The notes: generated by a model not told the origin, from the letters alone. Shown: positions 1-8,720, counted from the first letter of the stretch. The stretch is DNA of 64,000 nucleotides from Bog-756 sp963704585 (GCA_963704585.1 OY969919.1:3286001-3350000); one strand, 5' to 3'. Program-made: numbers and translations.

Positions 1-227
1 TCACGGACGTCAACATCCGGCTCGGCGCGCCGAACTACCCCGACGACACCATGGTGCTCACCGGTTCGGTGACGGCGAAGGACGAAGCGGTCGGGCCGGA
101 CGGCAGGGGTGGGGTGGAAGTCGCCCTGCGCGGCGCCAACTCGCTGGGCGACCACGTGACCGGCACGGTGCGCCTCCGGCTCCCGTCGGTGGCGGGCACG
201 GTTCCGAGCGCGGGGACGCGGTCGTGA
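1..227 (+). CDS. chsH1: ChsH1-like MaoC hot-dog hydratase, C-terminal part
   Basis: The gene enters from the left edge; the frame opens at base 3 and ends with TGA at 225-227, giving about 74 residues. The visible part is the end of a MaoC/hot-dog fold, with the stretch NSLGDHVTGTVRLRLP typical of the last beta strands. ChsH1 pairs with ChsH2 in mycobacteria to hydrate the steroid-CoA double bond just before the Ltp2 retro-aldol step. The next gene is an Ltp2 homologue that starts inside this stop codon (GTGA overlap), the same order as in Mycobacterium. The resemblance to mycobacterial ChsH1 is from memory of the family; the active-site half lies outside the window. Confidence 0.7.
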   Translation, partial: TDVNIRLGAPNYPDDTMVLTGSVTAKDEAVGPDGRGGVEVALRGANSLGDHVTGTVRLRLPSVAGTVPSAGTRS

Positions 228-1411
228 GCGGGACGGACCACGCGTTCGCCGGCAGGACGGCGATCGTCGGGATCGGTGCCACCGAGTTCTCGAAGGAGTC
301 GGGCCGGAGCGAGCTCCGCCTCGCTGCCGAGGCCGTCGACCACGCGCTGCGCGACGCCGGCATCGAGGCGGCCGACGTCGACGGGCTGGTCACCTTCAGC
401 GCCGACACGAACCCCGAGATCGAGGTCGCGCGAAGCCTCGGCATCGGAGAGCTCACCTTCTTCAGCCGCATCCACTACGGGGGTGGTGCCGGCTGCGGGA
501 CGATCCAACAAGCCGCCATGGCGGTCGAGTCCGGGGTCGCCGACGTCGTGGTCTGTTACCGGGCCTTCAACGAGCGCTCGGGCAACCGCTTCGGCACCGG
601 GGTGCAGGACCGGGCACCGGTCCCCAACGCCGAGACGGCCAACTTCGCGTGGTACGCGCCCTTCGGCCTCCTCACCCCGGCACAGTGGGTGGCGATGGCC
701 GCCCAGCGGTACCTGCACGCGACCGGAGCGACCTCCGAAGACTTCGGCCGCGTCGCGGTCGCCGACCGGAAGCACGCGGCGAAGAACCCGAAGGCGTGGT
801 TCTACGAGAAGCCGATCACACTCGAGGACCATCAGGCGTCGCGGTGGATCGTCGAGCCACTGCACCTGCTCGACTGCTGCCAGGAGACCGACGGCGGGCA
901 GGCTCTCGTGGTCACCTCGCTCGAACGGGCCCGCGACCTGCCGGGCACGCCGGTCGTGATCGAGGCCGCAGCCCAGGGCTCCGGCCCGGGCCAGGAGATG
1001 ATGACCTCGTACTACACCGACGACCTCTGCGGGCTGGGTGAGATGGCAGTCGTCGCGCGCCAGCTCTGGCAGACGTCAGGCCTCTCGCCGGACGACATCC
1101 AGACTGCGGTCCTCTACGACCACTTCACGCCCTACGTGCTCTATCAGCTCGAGGAGCTCGGCTTCTGCGCGAAGGGCGAGGCGAAGGAGTTCGTGAAGGA
1201 CGGCAACATCGAGCTCGGCGGCGGGCTGCCGATCAACACGCACGGGGGACAGCTCGGTGAGGCCTACCTCCACGGCATGAACGGCATCGCCGAGGGTGTG
1301 CGCCAGGTGCGCGGCACCTCGACCAACCAGGTACCCGACGTCTCGCACGCCCTCGTGACCGCAGGGACCGGCGTGCCGACGAGCGGTCTCATCCTCGGCG
1401 TCGACCGCTGA
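224..1411 (+). CDS. ltp2: Ltp2-like lipid-transfer thiolase homologue (steroid side-chain retro-aldolase)
   Basis: A 395-residue thiolase-fold protein of the SCP-x/lipid-transfer type. It opens with IVGIGATEFSK and closes with the thiolase signature NTHGGQLGEAYLHG. Mycobacterial Ltp2 cleaves the 17-hydroxy-steroid-20-carboxyl-CoA to a C17 ketone plus propionyl-CoA, working with the DUF35 domain of ChsH2. Long stretches such as SGRSELRLAAEAV, YRAFNERSG and LLDCCQETDG match that protein as I recall it. The GTG start overlaps the stop of the preceding ChsH1-like gene, so translation is probably coupled. Only 46 bases separate its stop from the convergent peptidase gene. A DUF35 partner is not in the window and probably lies upstream. 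Confidence 0.85.
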   Translation: MSGTDHAFAGRTAIVGIGATEFSKESGRSELRLAAEAVDHALRDAGIEAADVDGLVTFSADTNPEIEVARSLGIGELTFFSRIHYGGGAGCGTIQQAAMAVESGVADVVVCYRAFNERSGNRFGTGVQDRAPVPNAETANFAWYAPFGLLTPAQWVAMAAQRYLHATGATSEDFGRVAVADRKHAAKNPKAWFYEKPITLEDHQASRWIVEPLHLLDCCQETDGGQALVVTSLERARDLPGTPVVIEAAAQGSGPGQEMMTSYYTDDLCGLGEMAVVARQLWQTSGLSPDDIQTAVLYDHFTPYVLYQLEELGFCAKGEAKEFVKDGNIELGGGLPINTHGGQLGEAYLHGMNGIAEGVRQVRGTSTNQVPDVSHALVTAGTGVPTSGLILGVDR

Positions 1412-1425
1412 CCACCCGGGCGCCG

Positions 1426-1441
1426 CGCACGTCCGCGTGCG
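1426..1441. terminator. Small hairpin between convergent genes
   Basis: CGCACG-TCCG-CGTGCG forms a 6-bp stem with a 4-base loop in the 46-base gap between the convergent ltp2 and peptidase genes. There is no T tract. The call rests on position and symmetry only. Confidence 0.3.
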
Positions 1442-1457
1442 ACGTCAACGCCACCGC

Positions 1458-3056
1458 TCAGGCCGAGCCGTAGAACGGGGCGCCGAAGCTGTAGACCGAC
1501 CCGTCGCTGTTCACCATCCAGTACCCGCCGGTCGACGGATCGCTGTCGATGTCGACGATCGGGGCGATGAGCGACTGGCCACCCATCGAACCGTGGAACG
1601 CCGCGTCGCCGAAGGCGAACGCTCCCCCGTCCGAGGCGGCCATCAGGTACCCGTGACCGCCGGGCTCCGGCGTCATCGAGAGGATCGGCGCGTTGAGGAG
1701 GAGGGAACCGGTCGACCCGTAGAACGGAGCGTTGAAGGCGAAGACACCGCCGTCGGTCGCGACCTCCCAGTACCCGCCGGTCTGCTGGTCGGTGGAGATG
1801 CCGACCACCGGTCTGTTGAGCGGTACGCCGCCCATCGAGCCGGAGAAGGCGGCGCTCCCGAAGGCGAAGACGCCCCCGTCGGAAGCGACCAGCCAGTACC
1901 CCTTGCCGTCCGGCGACGGGGCGAGGTCGACCACCGGCGCGTTGAGGCGCACACCGCCCATCGAGCCGTAGAAGGCCGCGTCACCGAAGGCGAACGTGCC
2001 GCCGTCGGCTGCGACCAGCCAGTACCCCTTGCCGTCCGACGTCCCGACGATGTGGACGATCGGCGAGTTGAGCGGGTGGCCGGCCATCGAGCCGTACGAG
2101 GTCGCGCCGCCTTCCGCCGCGACGCCGCCGTACGCATCCGCGAGCCAGTAGCCGTCGCCCGAGGAGGTCGACGCCATGCCGACGATCGGCTGGGCGAGCT
2201 GGCCGGAGGATGTCACCACGGCCGGTGCCTGGTCCACCCGGGTCACCGTGAAGGAGGTGGCGTTGCTGAGCGGGCTGGTCGATGCGACGACGGTGCCCTG
2301 CCCGTTGATCGTGTCGGTGGAGATCGGCGAGAGTGCACCGATCGCAACGCCGTTCGCCGTGCATCCGGCGAACGAGACCGTGCCGAAGTCGGTGTAGGGG
2401 AGGAGCGCCGAGTCGCCACTCGGGTCCTCGGCGATGCACTCGCCCGAGGAGTCGGTCGCGCCCGGCTCCCACGCCGTTGTCGTGCCGGAGGTGTTGGAGG
2501 TCGCATCGACCACCTGGAGCTGATAATGGCCCCCGCCCTGATGCACGACCGATGCACGGATGAGGTCGCCGCTCGAGACCGACACGGTCGTGAAGATGCC
2601 GCTGTTGAGCGGGACGTCCTCCCACCACGCGTAGTACTGCGGCACACCGCCGTTGCAGTCGGCCGCGACGCCGGCCTGCTCGACGGTGCTCGTGTTCCAT
2701 CCGTCGAGCCCGACCCAGAAGACGCTCGACGAATTCTCGGCTGGTGCACAAGCGACGATCGTCGGGACGGTGAAGGTCGCCTGCGCCTGGGAGAAGGATC
2801 CGTTGCCGCCGCTCGCGACGTAGCCGCCCCAGTTGTCGGTCGCCGTGGTGGCGCGCGACGAGATCGCGGCGTGGGCCCCACCGCTCGTCTGCAAGCTCGT
2901 CACAGGCGGCGCGAACATCCGGGAGCCGGAGGCGACGAGGTCGGCACGGAGCGCCGCAGGACCGGCGGCGTCCGCACTCGGCACCGAGAGCGAGATCGCC
3001 ACGCCTGCGAGTGCGAGGGAGGCACTTGCGAGCGTGATGATCAGTCGTTTTGGCAT
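1458..3056 (-). CDS. Secreted G1-family (eqolisin-type) glutamic peptidase with C-terminal repeat domain
   Basis: A 532-residue exported protein. The start was set at the ATG that gives a clean signal peptide (MPKR followed by a hydrophobic run ending in ADAAG); an upstream in-frame ATG at 3131 would bury it. Residues about 74-270 match the G1 glutamic peptidase fold: NWGGYV, FWVGLDGW, then VEQAGV (Gln127, expected catalytic Gln) and SGECIAEDPSG (Glu206, expected catalytic Glu). Residues about 292-532 are five tandem units of about 46 residues (pattern GYWLVASDGGVFAFG), a beta-rich repeat common in secreted actinobacterial proteins and perhaps used for surface binding. These peptidases act at acid pH. 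A sigma-28-like promoter lies about 80 bases upstream. Confidence 0.85.
   Translation of the reverse strand: MPKRLIITLASASLALAGVAISLSVPSADAAGPAALRADLVASGSRMFAPPVTSLQTSGGAHAAISSRATTATDNWGGYVASGGNGSFSQAQATFTVPTIVACAPAENSSSVFWVGLDGWNTSTVEQAGVAADCNGGVPQYYAWWEDVPLNSGIFTTVSVSSGDLIRASVVHQGGGHYQLQVVDATSNTSGTTTAWEPGATDSSGECIAEDPSGDSALLPYTDFGTVSFAGCTANGVAIGALSPISTDTINGQGTVVASTSPLSNATSFTVTRVDQAPAVVTSSGQLAQPIVGMASTSSGDGYWLADAYGGVAAEGGATSYGSMAGHPLNSPIVHIVGTSDGKGYWLVAADGGTFAFGDAAFYGSMGGVRLNAPVVDLAPSPDGKGYWLVASDGGVFAFGSAAFSGSMGGVPLNRPVVGISTDQQTGGYWEVATDGGVFAFNAPFYGSTGSLLLNAPILSMTPEPGGHGYLMAASDGGAFAFGDAAFHGSMGGQSLIAPIVDIDSDPSTGGYWMVNSDGSVYSFGAPFYGSA
1461..2183 (-). repeat. Five tandem units of about 138 bp encoding GYW-DGG-AFG repeats
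   Basis: The 3' end of the peptidase gene is built of units of about 46 codons. Each unit holds GYW, then DGG, FAFG, an AF-GS turn and LNAPIV-type spacing. The units differ in sequence (GYWLVAADGG, GYWLVASDGG, GYWEVATDGG, GYLMAASDGG, GYWMVNSDGS), so this is an old protein repeat, not a recent DNA duplication. Confidence 0.8.
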
Positions 3057-3134
3057 GTTGATGTCCACGTCTCGGTTGGGGGACCGGGTCGTCCGGTGCT
3101 CTGCGGGCGGTCTCGGGGCGTCCCCGCACATGGA

Positions 3135-3162
3135 ATATCGACACGACGAGCACGCTCCTTTA
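3135..3162 (-). promoter_or_regulatory. Sigma-28 (FliA/WhiG)-like promoter of the G1 peptidase
   Basis: On the minus strand TAAAG (3158-3162), then exactly 15 bases, then GTCGATAT (3135-3142). The sigma-28 consensus is TAAA(G)-N14/15-GCCGATAA. It lies about 80 bases before the peptidase ATG. The same spacing recurs before four pilus transcription units further along. Confidence 0.55.
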
Positions 3163-3319
3163 ATGGGGCCGGGGAGGTCCGATGCCGCGGCGGAGCCCGC
3201 GGCATCGTGTCGACCGGTGTTGCAGTTCGGGCGCGGCTGCCGGCTCGCCCGGGGCGTTCAGCACACGGGAAGGCCGCTTCCCGGGAGGTCAGCCCGCGAG
3301 GTGACCGCGGGCCGGGTGG

Positions 3320-5026
3320 TCAGCGCGCGGCGATCGCCTCGTCGAGCGCGTCGACATCCGGCCGCTCGAGGCGCCGGTACGGCCCGTCGCGCTCGGGGCG
3401 CCACCAGACGGGGTCGTCGCAGTGCCAGCCCTCGTTGCGCAGCACGCGCTTGAGCACCTTCGACGTCGCGGTCACGGGCAGCGCATCCGTGATCCGCACG
3501 TACCGCGGCGCCCACTTGGTGCCGAGGTCGGCCTCGCCATGGAGGAACGCGACGAATCGCTCGGGGTCGAAGCCACGACCGTCGTGGAGCTGCAGTGTCG
3601 CCATCACCTGGTCGCCGACGACCGTGTCGGGCACCGCGTACACCGAGGCGAGCAGCACGTCGGGATGGCGCTGGAGGATCGACTCGACCGGAGCGGCGCC
3701 GAAGTTCTCACCATCCACTCGGAGCCAGTCGTAGTCGCGTCCGGCGAAGTAGAAGAAGTCGTCATCGTCGCGGTAGGCGAGGTCCCCGGTCCAGTACCAC
3801 CCGTCGCGGACGCGTGAACGGTCGGCCTCCGCGTTCCGCCAGTAGCCCTCGAAGCCGGCACCCCCCTGCTGGTTGACCATCTCGCCGATGGCCTCCTCGG
3901 CGTTCAGCAGGCGTCCCTGCTCGTCGAAGCGGGCCCGCGGGCATTCGAGACCCGTCTCGGGGTCGACCACGATCGTGCCGGGCAGGGCCCGCCCGAGCGC
4001 GCCACGGGGGGTGTCGGCGGTCCGCTGCACCGACGCGCCTCCCTCCGTCGACCCGTACGCGTCCTGGACGGTGCAGCCGAACCGCTCTGCGAAACGGGCG
4101 ACGTCGGCTTCCGCCCCCTCGTTGCCGAACGCCCGGCGGAGCGGGTTGTCGGCGTCGTCGGGCGCCTCGGGCGTTGCGAGGATGTACGAGAGCGGTTTGC
4201 CGACGTAGTTGAAGTAGGTGACCCCGTAGCGCCGCACGTCGGGCAGGAACTGCGAGGCGGAGAACCGGTCCCGGAGCGCTGCCGTCGCGCCCGCGGCCAG
4301 CGCGGGCGCCCACCCGGCCATGAGCGCGTTCGAGTGGAAGAGCGGCATCGCGAGATAGCAGACGTCGTCCTCGGTGAGCTCGAACATCTGGGCCACCGTC
4401 GAGCCGATGCGTTCCAGCCGGCCCTGGGTGCAGAGGCAGGCTTTCGGCGCCCCGGAAGTGCCGGAGGTGAAGAGGAGGAGCCCGAGCGAGCTCTCGGTCA
4501 CGCCCGTGGCCCCCTGGTCGGGGAGCGGTGCGCCGTCGGCCGGGGCGAGCAGGTCGCCGTAGGCGGTGCGCGGTCCCGGCGCGAGGTCGCCCGAGGGATC
4601 GTCGATCAGCAGGACCCGATCGGGCGGCAGGGCCGCTCCGAGGTCGCGGCCCTCGACGAGGCGGGCCGAAGCCGAGGTGGTCACGAGCAGCTGGCAATCG
4701 GTGTGGGCGAGGTCGCGGGCGAGATCGTCGCCCCGGTGGGTCGGGTTGCCGCCGACGAGGACCGCGCCGGCGAGCGCGGCGGCACCGAGCCAGAAGACGT
4801 ACTCGGGGACGTTGTCGAGGAGGAGCGCCACGTGGAACGGGCCCGGCTGCCGCAGGGCGGCGAGCACCGCGGCCCGCTGGGCCTGGGCCCGGACCACCTC
4901 GTCGTGGGTCCAGGAGCGGTCACCCGCGAGCAGGCCGAGCCGCGGATCACCGGCCCGACGCCGGATCAGATCGTCGATGGTGGGCAACGGATCGGCTGAC
5001 TTTCCCCTGGTCGCGGACGTGACCAC
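3320..5026 (-). CDS. fadD17: FadD17-like steroid/fatty acyl-CoA synthetase
   Basis: An AMP-forming acyl-CoA ligase of about 568 residues. It shows the P-loop LLLFTSGTSGAPKA, the AMP motif DAYGSTEGGASV and the hinge region YWTGDLAYRDDDDFFYFAGR. The segment FSASQFLPDVRRYGVTYFNYVGKPLSY and its surroundings match mycobacterial FadD17, which loads CoA onto sterol side-chain acids and belongs to the KstR regulon. The frame is open to an ATG at 5200, but that would overlap the divergent gene and a KstR-like site. I set the start at the GTG at 5026, just before the first conserved block (LPTIDDLI); no strong ribosome-binding site is visible. The last step of the motif set (conserved Lys in SKVLKRVL) is intact. 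Confidence 0.8.
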   Translation of the reverse strand: MVTSATRGKSADPLPTIDDLIRRRAGDPRLGLLAGDRSWTHDEVVRAQAQRAAVLAALRQPGPFHVALLLDNVPEYVFWLGAAALAGAVLVGGNPTHRGDDLARDLAHTDCQLLVTTSASARLVEGRDLGAALPPDRVLLIDDPSGDLAPGPRTAYGDLLAPADGAPLPDQGATGVTESSLGLLLFTSGTSGAPKACLCTQGRLERIGSTVAQMFELTEDDVCYLAMPLFHSNALMAGWAPALAAGATAALRDRFSASQFLPDVRRYGVTYFNYVGKPLSYILATPEAPDDADNPLRRAFGNEGAEADVARFAERFGCTVQDAYGSTEGGASVQRTADTPRGALGRALPGTIVVDPETGLECPRARFDEQGRLLNAEEAIGEMVNQQGGAGFEGYWRNAEADRSRVRDGWYWTGDLAYRDDDDFFYFAGRDYDWLRVDGENFGAAPVESILQRHPDVLLASVYAVPDTVVGDQVMATLQLHDGRGFDPERFVAFLHGEADLGTKWAPRYVRITDALPVTATSKVLKRVLRNEGWHCDDPVWWRPERDGPYRRLERPDVDALDEAIAAR

Positions 5027-5065
5027 GTGTCGCCCGCGCCCCCGCCTGCGGGGCCGGGCAATTTC

Positions 5066-5079
5066 TGGAACACGTTGCA
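5066..5079. promoter_or_regulatory. KstR-like operator
   Basis: TGGAACACGTTGCA fits the published KstR operator pattern TnnAACnnGTTnnA at every defined position. It lies in the divergent gap, 40 bases before the chosen fadD17-like start and 63 bases before the luciferase-like gene, where one TetR-family repressor could control both. Confidence 0.6.
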
Positions 5080-5099
5080 ATTTAGCAAATTGCCGTGTT
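5077..5099. promoter_or_regulatory. Second dyad (GCAATTT-AGC-AAATTGC plus CGTGTT) overlapping the KstR-like site
   Basis: GCAATTT (5077-5083) and AAATTGC (5087-5093) form a perfect 7-bp inverted repeat around AGC. CGTGTT (5094-5099) mirrors the AACACG of the KstR-like site. The dyad is AT-rich in very GC-rich surroundings and sits between divergent genes, so it may be a second operator; its regulator is unknown. Confidence 0.45.
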
Positions 5100-5141
5100 A
5101 GCTTGAGCCCGCGCGGGACGGATCGAGAGGAGCCACCCGCC

Positions 5142-6365
5142 ATGGAGTTCGGAGTGTTCATCAACGGGTACCTCCCCGGCCAGGCGGCCCAGGATCCCAC
5201 CTGCGAGCACGAGATGTACCGGCGGGAGCTCGCCTACGTCGTCGAGGCCGACAAGCACAACTGGAAGTACGCCTGGGTCGGCGAGCACCACAGCCTCACC
5301 GAGTACAGCCACATGTCGGCGCCCGAGGTCATCATGGGCTACCTCGCCCACGCGACCGACCGCATCCATGTCGGGACCGGGATCATGAACCTCTCCCCGC
5401 GGGTGAACCACCCGGTGCGGTCGGCCGAGCGGGTGATGATGCTCGACCACGTCTTCGAAGGGCGGTTCGAGTGGGGGACCGGGCGCGGGGCGGGCAGCCA
5501 CGAGATCGCCTCCTTCAACATCCTCGACAAGAACTCGACGAAGGCCGAGTGGAACGAGGTCATCCGCGAGATCCCGCGCATGTGGGAGGAACGGGACTAC
5601 CAGTTCGAGGGCGAGCACTTCACCGTCCCGTATCCGCACAACATCCTCCCGAAGCCCTTCGAGGGGAAGGGTCACCCACCCATCTGGGTCGGTTGCGGCA
5701 ACCCGGGCACCTTCACCCAGGCAGGCGAGCTCGGCATCGGCGCCATCGCCTTCAACTTCGAGCCCGTCTACAACCTGAAGGGCCGGATCGACGCCTACAA
5801 AGAGGGCATCGCGAACTGCGCCGAACCGCTCGGGCAGTTCACGAACGACAACGTGATGATGACCAACGCGGTCATCTGCCTCGCCGACCGGAAGCGCGCC
5901 CGCGAGGTCGCGCTGCGTCCCGGGCGCGGCTACCTCTACTCGCTGGTCTGCAATTACCACGACACGATCCCGCACGCGGAGGGTGTCCCGGTCTGGCCCG
6001 AGCGGCCGCACACCATCACCGACGAAGCGATGCTCGACCACCTCATCGAGGAGGGCTGGCTGCTCTGCGGCGAGCCCGACGAGGTCGCCGAGCAGGTGAG
6101 CCGCTACCAGACGGTCGGTTGCGACCAGCTCGTCTTCGGCCTGCCCTCCGACTCCTTCGAGCACGACGAGGTCCTCGAGATGCTGGAGGTCTTCGGGACG
6201 AAGGTCATCCCGCAGTTCGACCCCGACCCGATCCACTCCACCACCCGGTACCGGCAGCAGGCGGTGCGCAAGTACCCGACGTACACCTCTCCGATCCCGG
6301 ACATCACGGTCGAGGAGCTCCCGACCAACGCGATGATCCAGCTGGACGGGACGCGGAACCTCTGA
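5142..6365 (+). CDS. LLM-class (luciferase-like) F420/flavin-dependent oxidoreductase
   Basis: A 407-residue TIM-barrel protein of the bacterial luciferase family. It starts MEFGVFINGYLPG and has AWVGEHHSLTEY, GTGIMNLSPRVNHPVR and FEWGTGRGAG, the usual cofactor-site blocks. A ribosome-binding site GAGAGGA lies 10 bases before the ATG; the frame is open further upstream but without family similarity. The cofactor (F420 or FMN) cannot be told from sequence, though a CofC gene for F420 synthesis is present at 43.4-44.1 kb. Its divergent placement with a steroid ligase across a KstR-like operator suggests a redox step in steroid or lipid breakdown; the substrate is unknown. Confidence 0.8.
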   Translation: MEFGVFINGYLPGQAAQDPTCEHEMYRRELAYVVEADKHNWKYAWVGEHHSLTEYSHMSAPEVIMGYLAHATDRIHVGTGIMNLSPRVNHPVRSAERVMMLDHVFEGRFEWGTGRGAGSHEIASFNILDKNSTKAEWNEVIREIPRMWEERDYQFEGEHFTVPYPHNILPKPFEGKGHPPIWVGCGNPGTFTQAGELGIGAIAFNFEPVYNLKGRIDAYKEGIANCAEPLGQFTNDNVMMTNAVICLADRKRAREVALRPGRGYLYSLVCNYHDTIPHAEGVPVWPERPHTITDEAMLDHLIEEGWLLCGEPDEVAEQVSRYQTVGCDQLVFGLPSDSFEHDEVLEMLEVFGTKVIPQFDPDPIHSTTRYRQQAVRKYPTYTSPIPDITVEELPTNAMIQLDGTRNL

Positions 6366-6369
6366 GCCC

Positions 6370-7026
6370 TCAGCCGGCTGGTGCTCCACCCGCAGGCCCC
6401 GCCACCTCGTTCCACGCGCCGAGCAGCGCGTCGACGGTGGTGACCGTCGCGATGAGCGGAATGGTGTTCGCGAGAACGTCCTCGGCGTAATCGCGCGGGA
6501 TGCCCGCGACCGTGTCCCGCGGCACGACCACGCGGTAGCCGAGGTTGACCGCCTCGATCGCGAGCCCGAGGATCCCGAGGTTGACCGACACGCCGGTCGC
6601 CACGACCGTACGCACGCCGAGGCTGCGCAGCAGCGGGTCGAGCGTCGTGCCGGTGAAGGGCGAGACGCCGTGCAGGCGAGAGGAGACCAAGTCGCCGGGT
6701 TCGGGACCGAGCGCCGCCACGAGATCGACCGCGGGCGTGCCGGCGAGGAGGTGCTCCGGGCGCTTGACGACGGCTGCGACGAGCGAGCAGTTGACGAACG
6801 CGCCCGCGCGGTCGGCCCGGAACTCGGCGGTGCAGTGCACGACCGGGACCCGGAGCTCACGCGCCCGGCGGAGCAGGCGGGCGGTGTTGGGCACGACCCC
6901 GGCCGCGTCGGCCGCCTTCGCCAGTTGTGGAAACGAGGTCAGGTCGCCGACGACGCCCTGCTGGATCTCCATCGTGAGCACGGCGCACGTCGCCGGTGGC
7001 GCGATGTCCGCCAGTCCGACGGGCAC
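6370..7026 (-). CDS. Isochorismatase-like protein lacking the usual cysteine-hydrolase triad
   Basis: A 218-residue isochorismatase-fold protein with a GTG start. The family triad is Asp, Lys, Cys. Here the Asp position in the first strand reads TMEIQQG (Glu), the Lys region reads VSSRLHGVSPFTGT (no Lys) and the Cys position in TGVSVNLGILG is Gly. Loss of Cys alone is seen in true isochorismatases such as PhzD, but those keep Asp and Lys. It is convergent with the LLM gene (4-base gap) and upstream of nothing obvious except the FadD19-like gene on the same strand, 47 bases away. It may be a binding protein or a variant hydrolase. Confidence 0.7.
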   Translation of the reverse strand: MPVGLADIAPPATCAVLTMEIQQGVVGDLTSFPQLAKAADAAGVVPNTARLLRRARELRVPVVHCTAEFRADRAGAFVNCSLVAAVVKRPEHLLAGTPAVDLVAALGPEPGDLVSSRLHGVSPFTGTTLDPLLRSLGVRTVVATGVSVNLGILGLAIEAVNLGYRVVVPRDTVAGIPRDYAEDVLANTIPLIATVTTVDALLGAWNEVAGPAGGAPAG

Positions 7027-7073
7027 GGGTCAGTGGCTTCCGACGTCGGGCCCGCGTCGGCGCGTCGGCGCGC

Positions 7074-8720
7074 TCACGCGTCGCCGGAGGTCCTCGCGCC
7101 CCCGCTGTCGCTCTCCTCGGGCTGCTCGGTGACGATGGCGGCGGCCCAGCGGTAGTCGGGCTTCCCGCTCGGCGAGCGCACGATGGTCTCGACCACGTGG
7201 AGCTGGCGCGGGACCTTGTAGCCGGCGATCGCCGAGCGGCAGTGGACCTGGATCTCGTCGAGGCTCGGGACGCGTTCCTCGCGGGGCTGGATGATCGCTG
7301 CGACCCGTTGCCCCCACCGTTCGTCGGGGGCGCCGACCACGATCGCGTCGAACACGGCCGGGTGGGAGCGGACCGCGGACTCGACCTCCTCGGGGAAGAT
7401 CTTCTCGCCGCCGGAGTTGATCGAGACCGAGCCGCGCCCGAGCAGGGTGATCGCGCCGTCCTCCTCGACGGTCGCGAAGTCACCCGGCATCACGTAGCGG
7501 GTCCCGTCGACGGTGATGAAGACCTCCGCAGTCTTGACCGGATCGTTGTAGTAGCCGACCGGGATGTCCCCGGAGCGGGCGATCTTGCCGATCGTGCCCG
7601 ATCCCGGCTCGACGACGTTGAGGTCCTCGTCGAAGACGACCGTCTCGCCGAGCACGGTCACGGTCGGACCGCTCTTCATCGTGCTGCCGCCCTTGGTCAG
7701 CGTCGCCATGCCGTTGTTGCCCGACTCCGAGGAGCCGATCGCGTCGACGATGACCAGGTTCGGGAAGTGGCGGAAGAACTCGTCCTTCACCGGCGCGGAG
7801 AAGAGCGCGGCCGACGAGGTGAGCGCGAGCAGGGACGAGAGGTCGTAGGAGGCCTCGGGCTCGTCGAGCGCCTCGACGAGCGGCTTCCCCATCGCGTCGC
7901 CCGTGATCATCACCGAGTTGGCCCGCTCCTCTTGGACCAGTCGCCAGACCTCGTGCGGGTCGAACTTCGGGATGAGGACGGTCTTGTTGCCGACGAAGCT
8001 CTGGCCCATCACGCACCACTGGGTCGCGCCGTGCATGAGGGGCGCGATCGGGAGGAGGGTCAGGGGTCCTGCCCCGCCCTTCTCGACCATCTGCTCCGGC
8101 CGCTGGATCCGGGTGTTCGTCGAGGGGTCGACGCCGCCGCCGAGGGCGTAGAAGACGTCCTCGTGCCGCCAGACCACGCCCTTCGGCATGCCGGTCGTGC
8201 CGCCGGTGTAGAGGATGTAGTGGTCGCCGCCGGAGCGAGGTGCGAAGTCGCGGTCGGGAGAGCCCGACGCGAGGGCGTCCTCGTAGGGGACCGAGCCCTC
8301 GGCGGGCGGCACGCCCGAACCGTCGTCGATGGCGACCAGCAGCCGGAGGTCCGGGAGCTCGGGGAGGAGGGCGCTCACGTGGTCCGCGAACTCGGTCTGG
8401 TAGACCATGGCGGCGAGGTCGGCGTTGGTGAAGAGGTAGCGGAGCTCGTCCTCGACGTAGCGGTAGTTGATGTTGATCCACACCGCGCGCAGCTTGAAGA
8501 CGGCCCACGCGGTCTCGACCCACTCGACGCTGTTGAGCGCGTAGATGCCGACGTGGTCGCCGGGACCGATCCCGTGCGAGGCCAGGAAGTGGGCGAGCCG
8601 GTTCGCCCGCTCCTCCATCTGCGCGTAGGTGCGGCGCTCGCCCGCGGCCACCAGGTACTCGCGCTCAGGGTAGGCGTCGACGGCCGCCTCGAACAGGTCT
8701 GCGAGGTTGAAGGTGGTCAT
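7074..8720 (-). CDS. fadD19: FadD19-like steroid acyl-CoA synthetase
   Basis: A 548-residue AMP-forming ligase. P-loop YILYTGGTTGMPKG, AMP site SIGSSESG-type (DAIGSSESGNNG), hinge GRGSVSINSGGEKIFPEE and C-terminal catalytic Lys in SPSGKPDYRW. Blocks such as VNINYRYVEDELRYLF, MHGATQ and IPVGYYNDPVKTAE match mycobacterial FadD19, the CoA ligase for C26 sterol side chains. I chose the ATG at 8720 (MTTFNLADLFEAA) over an in-frame ATG at 8762, which lies beyond the KstR-like operator at 8732-8746. It follows the same strand as the isochorismatase-like gene and may form an operon with it. Confidence 0.85.
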   Translation of the reverse strand: MTTFNLADLFEAAVDAYPEREYLVAAGERRTYAQMEERANRLAHFLASHGIGPGDHVGIYALNSVEWVETAWAVFKLRAVWININYRYVEDELRYLFTNADLAAMVYQTEFADHVSALLPELPDLRLLVAIDDGSGVPPAEGSVPYEDALASGSPDRDFAPRSGGDHYILYTGGTTGMPKGVVWRHEDVFYALGGGVDPSTNTRIQRPEQMVEKGGAGPLTLLPIAPLMHGATQWCVMGQSFVGNKTVLIPKFDPHEVWRLVQEERANSVMITGDAMGKPLVEALDEPEASYDLSSLLALTSSAALFSAPVKDEFFRHFPNLVIVDAIGSSESGNNGMATLTKGGSTMKSGPTVTVLGETVVFDEDLNVVEPGSGTIGKIARSGDIPVGYYNDPVKTAEVFITVDGTRYVMPGDFATVEEDGAITLLGRGSVSINSGGEKIFPEEVESAVRSHPAVFDAIVVGAPDERWGQRVAAIIQPREERVPSLDEIQVHCRSAIAGYKVPRQLHVVETIVRSPSGKPDYRWAAAIVTEQPEESDSGGARTSGDA

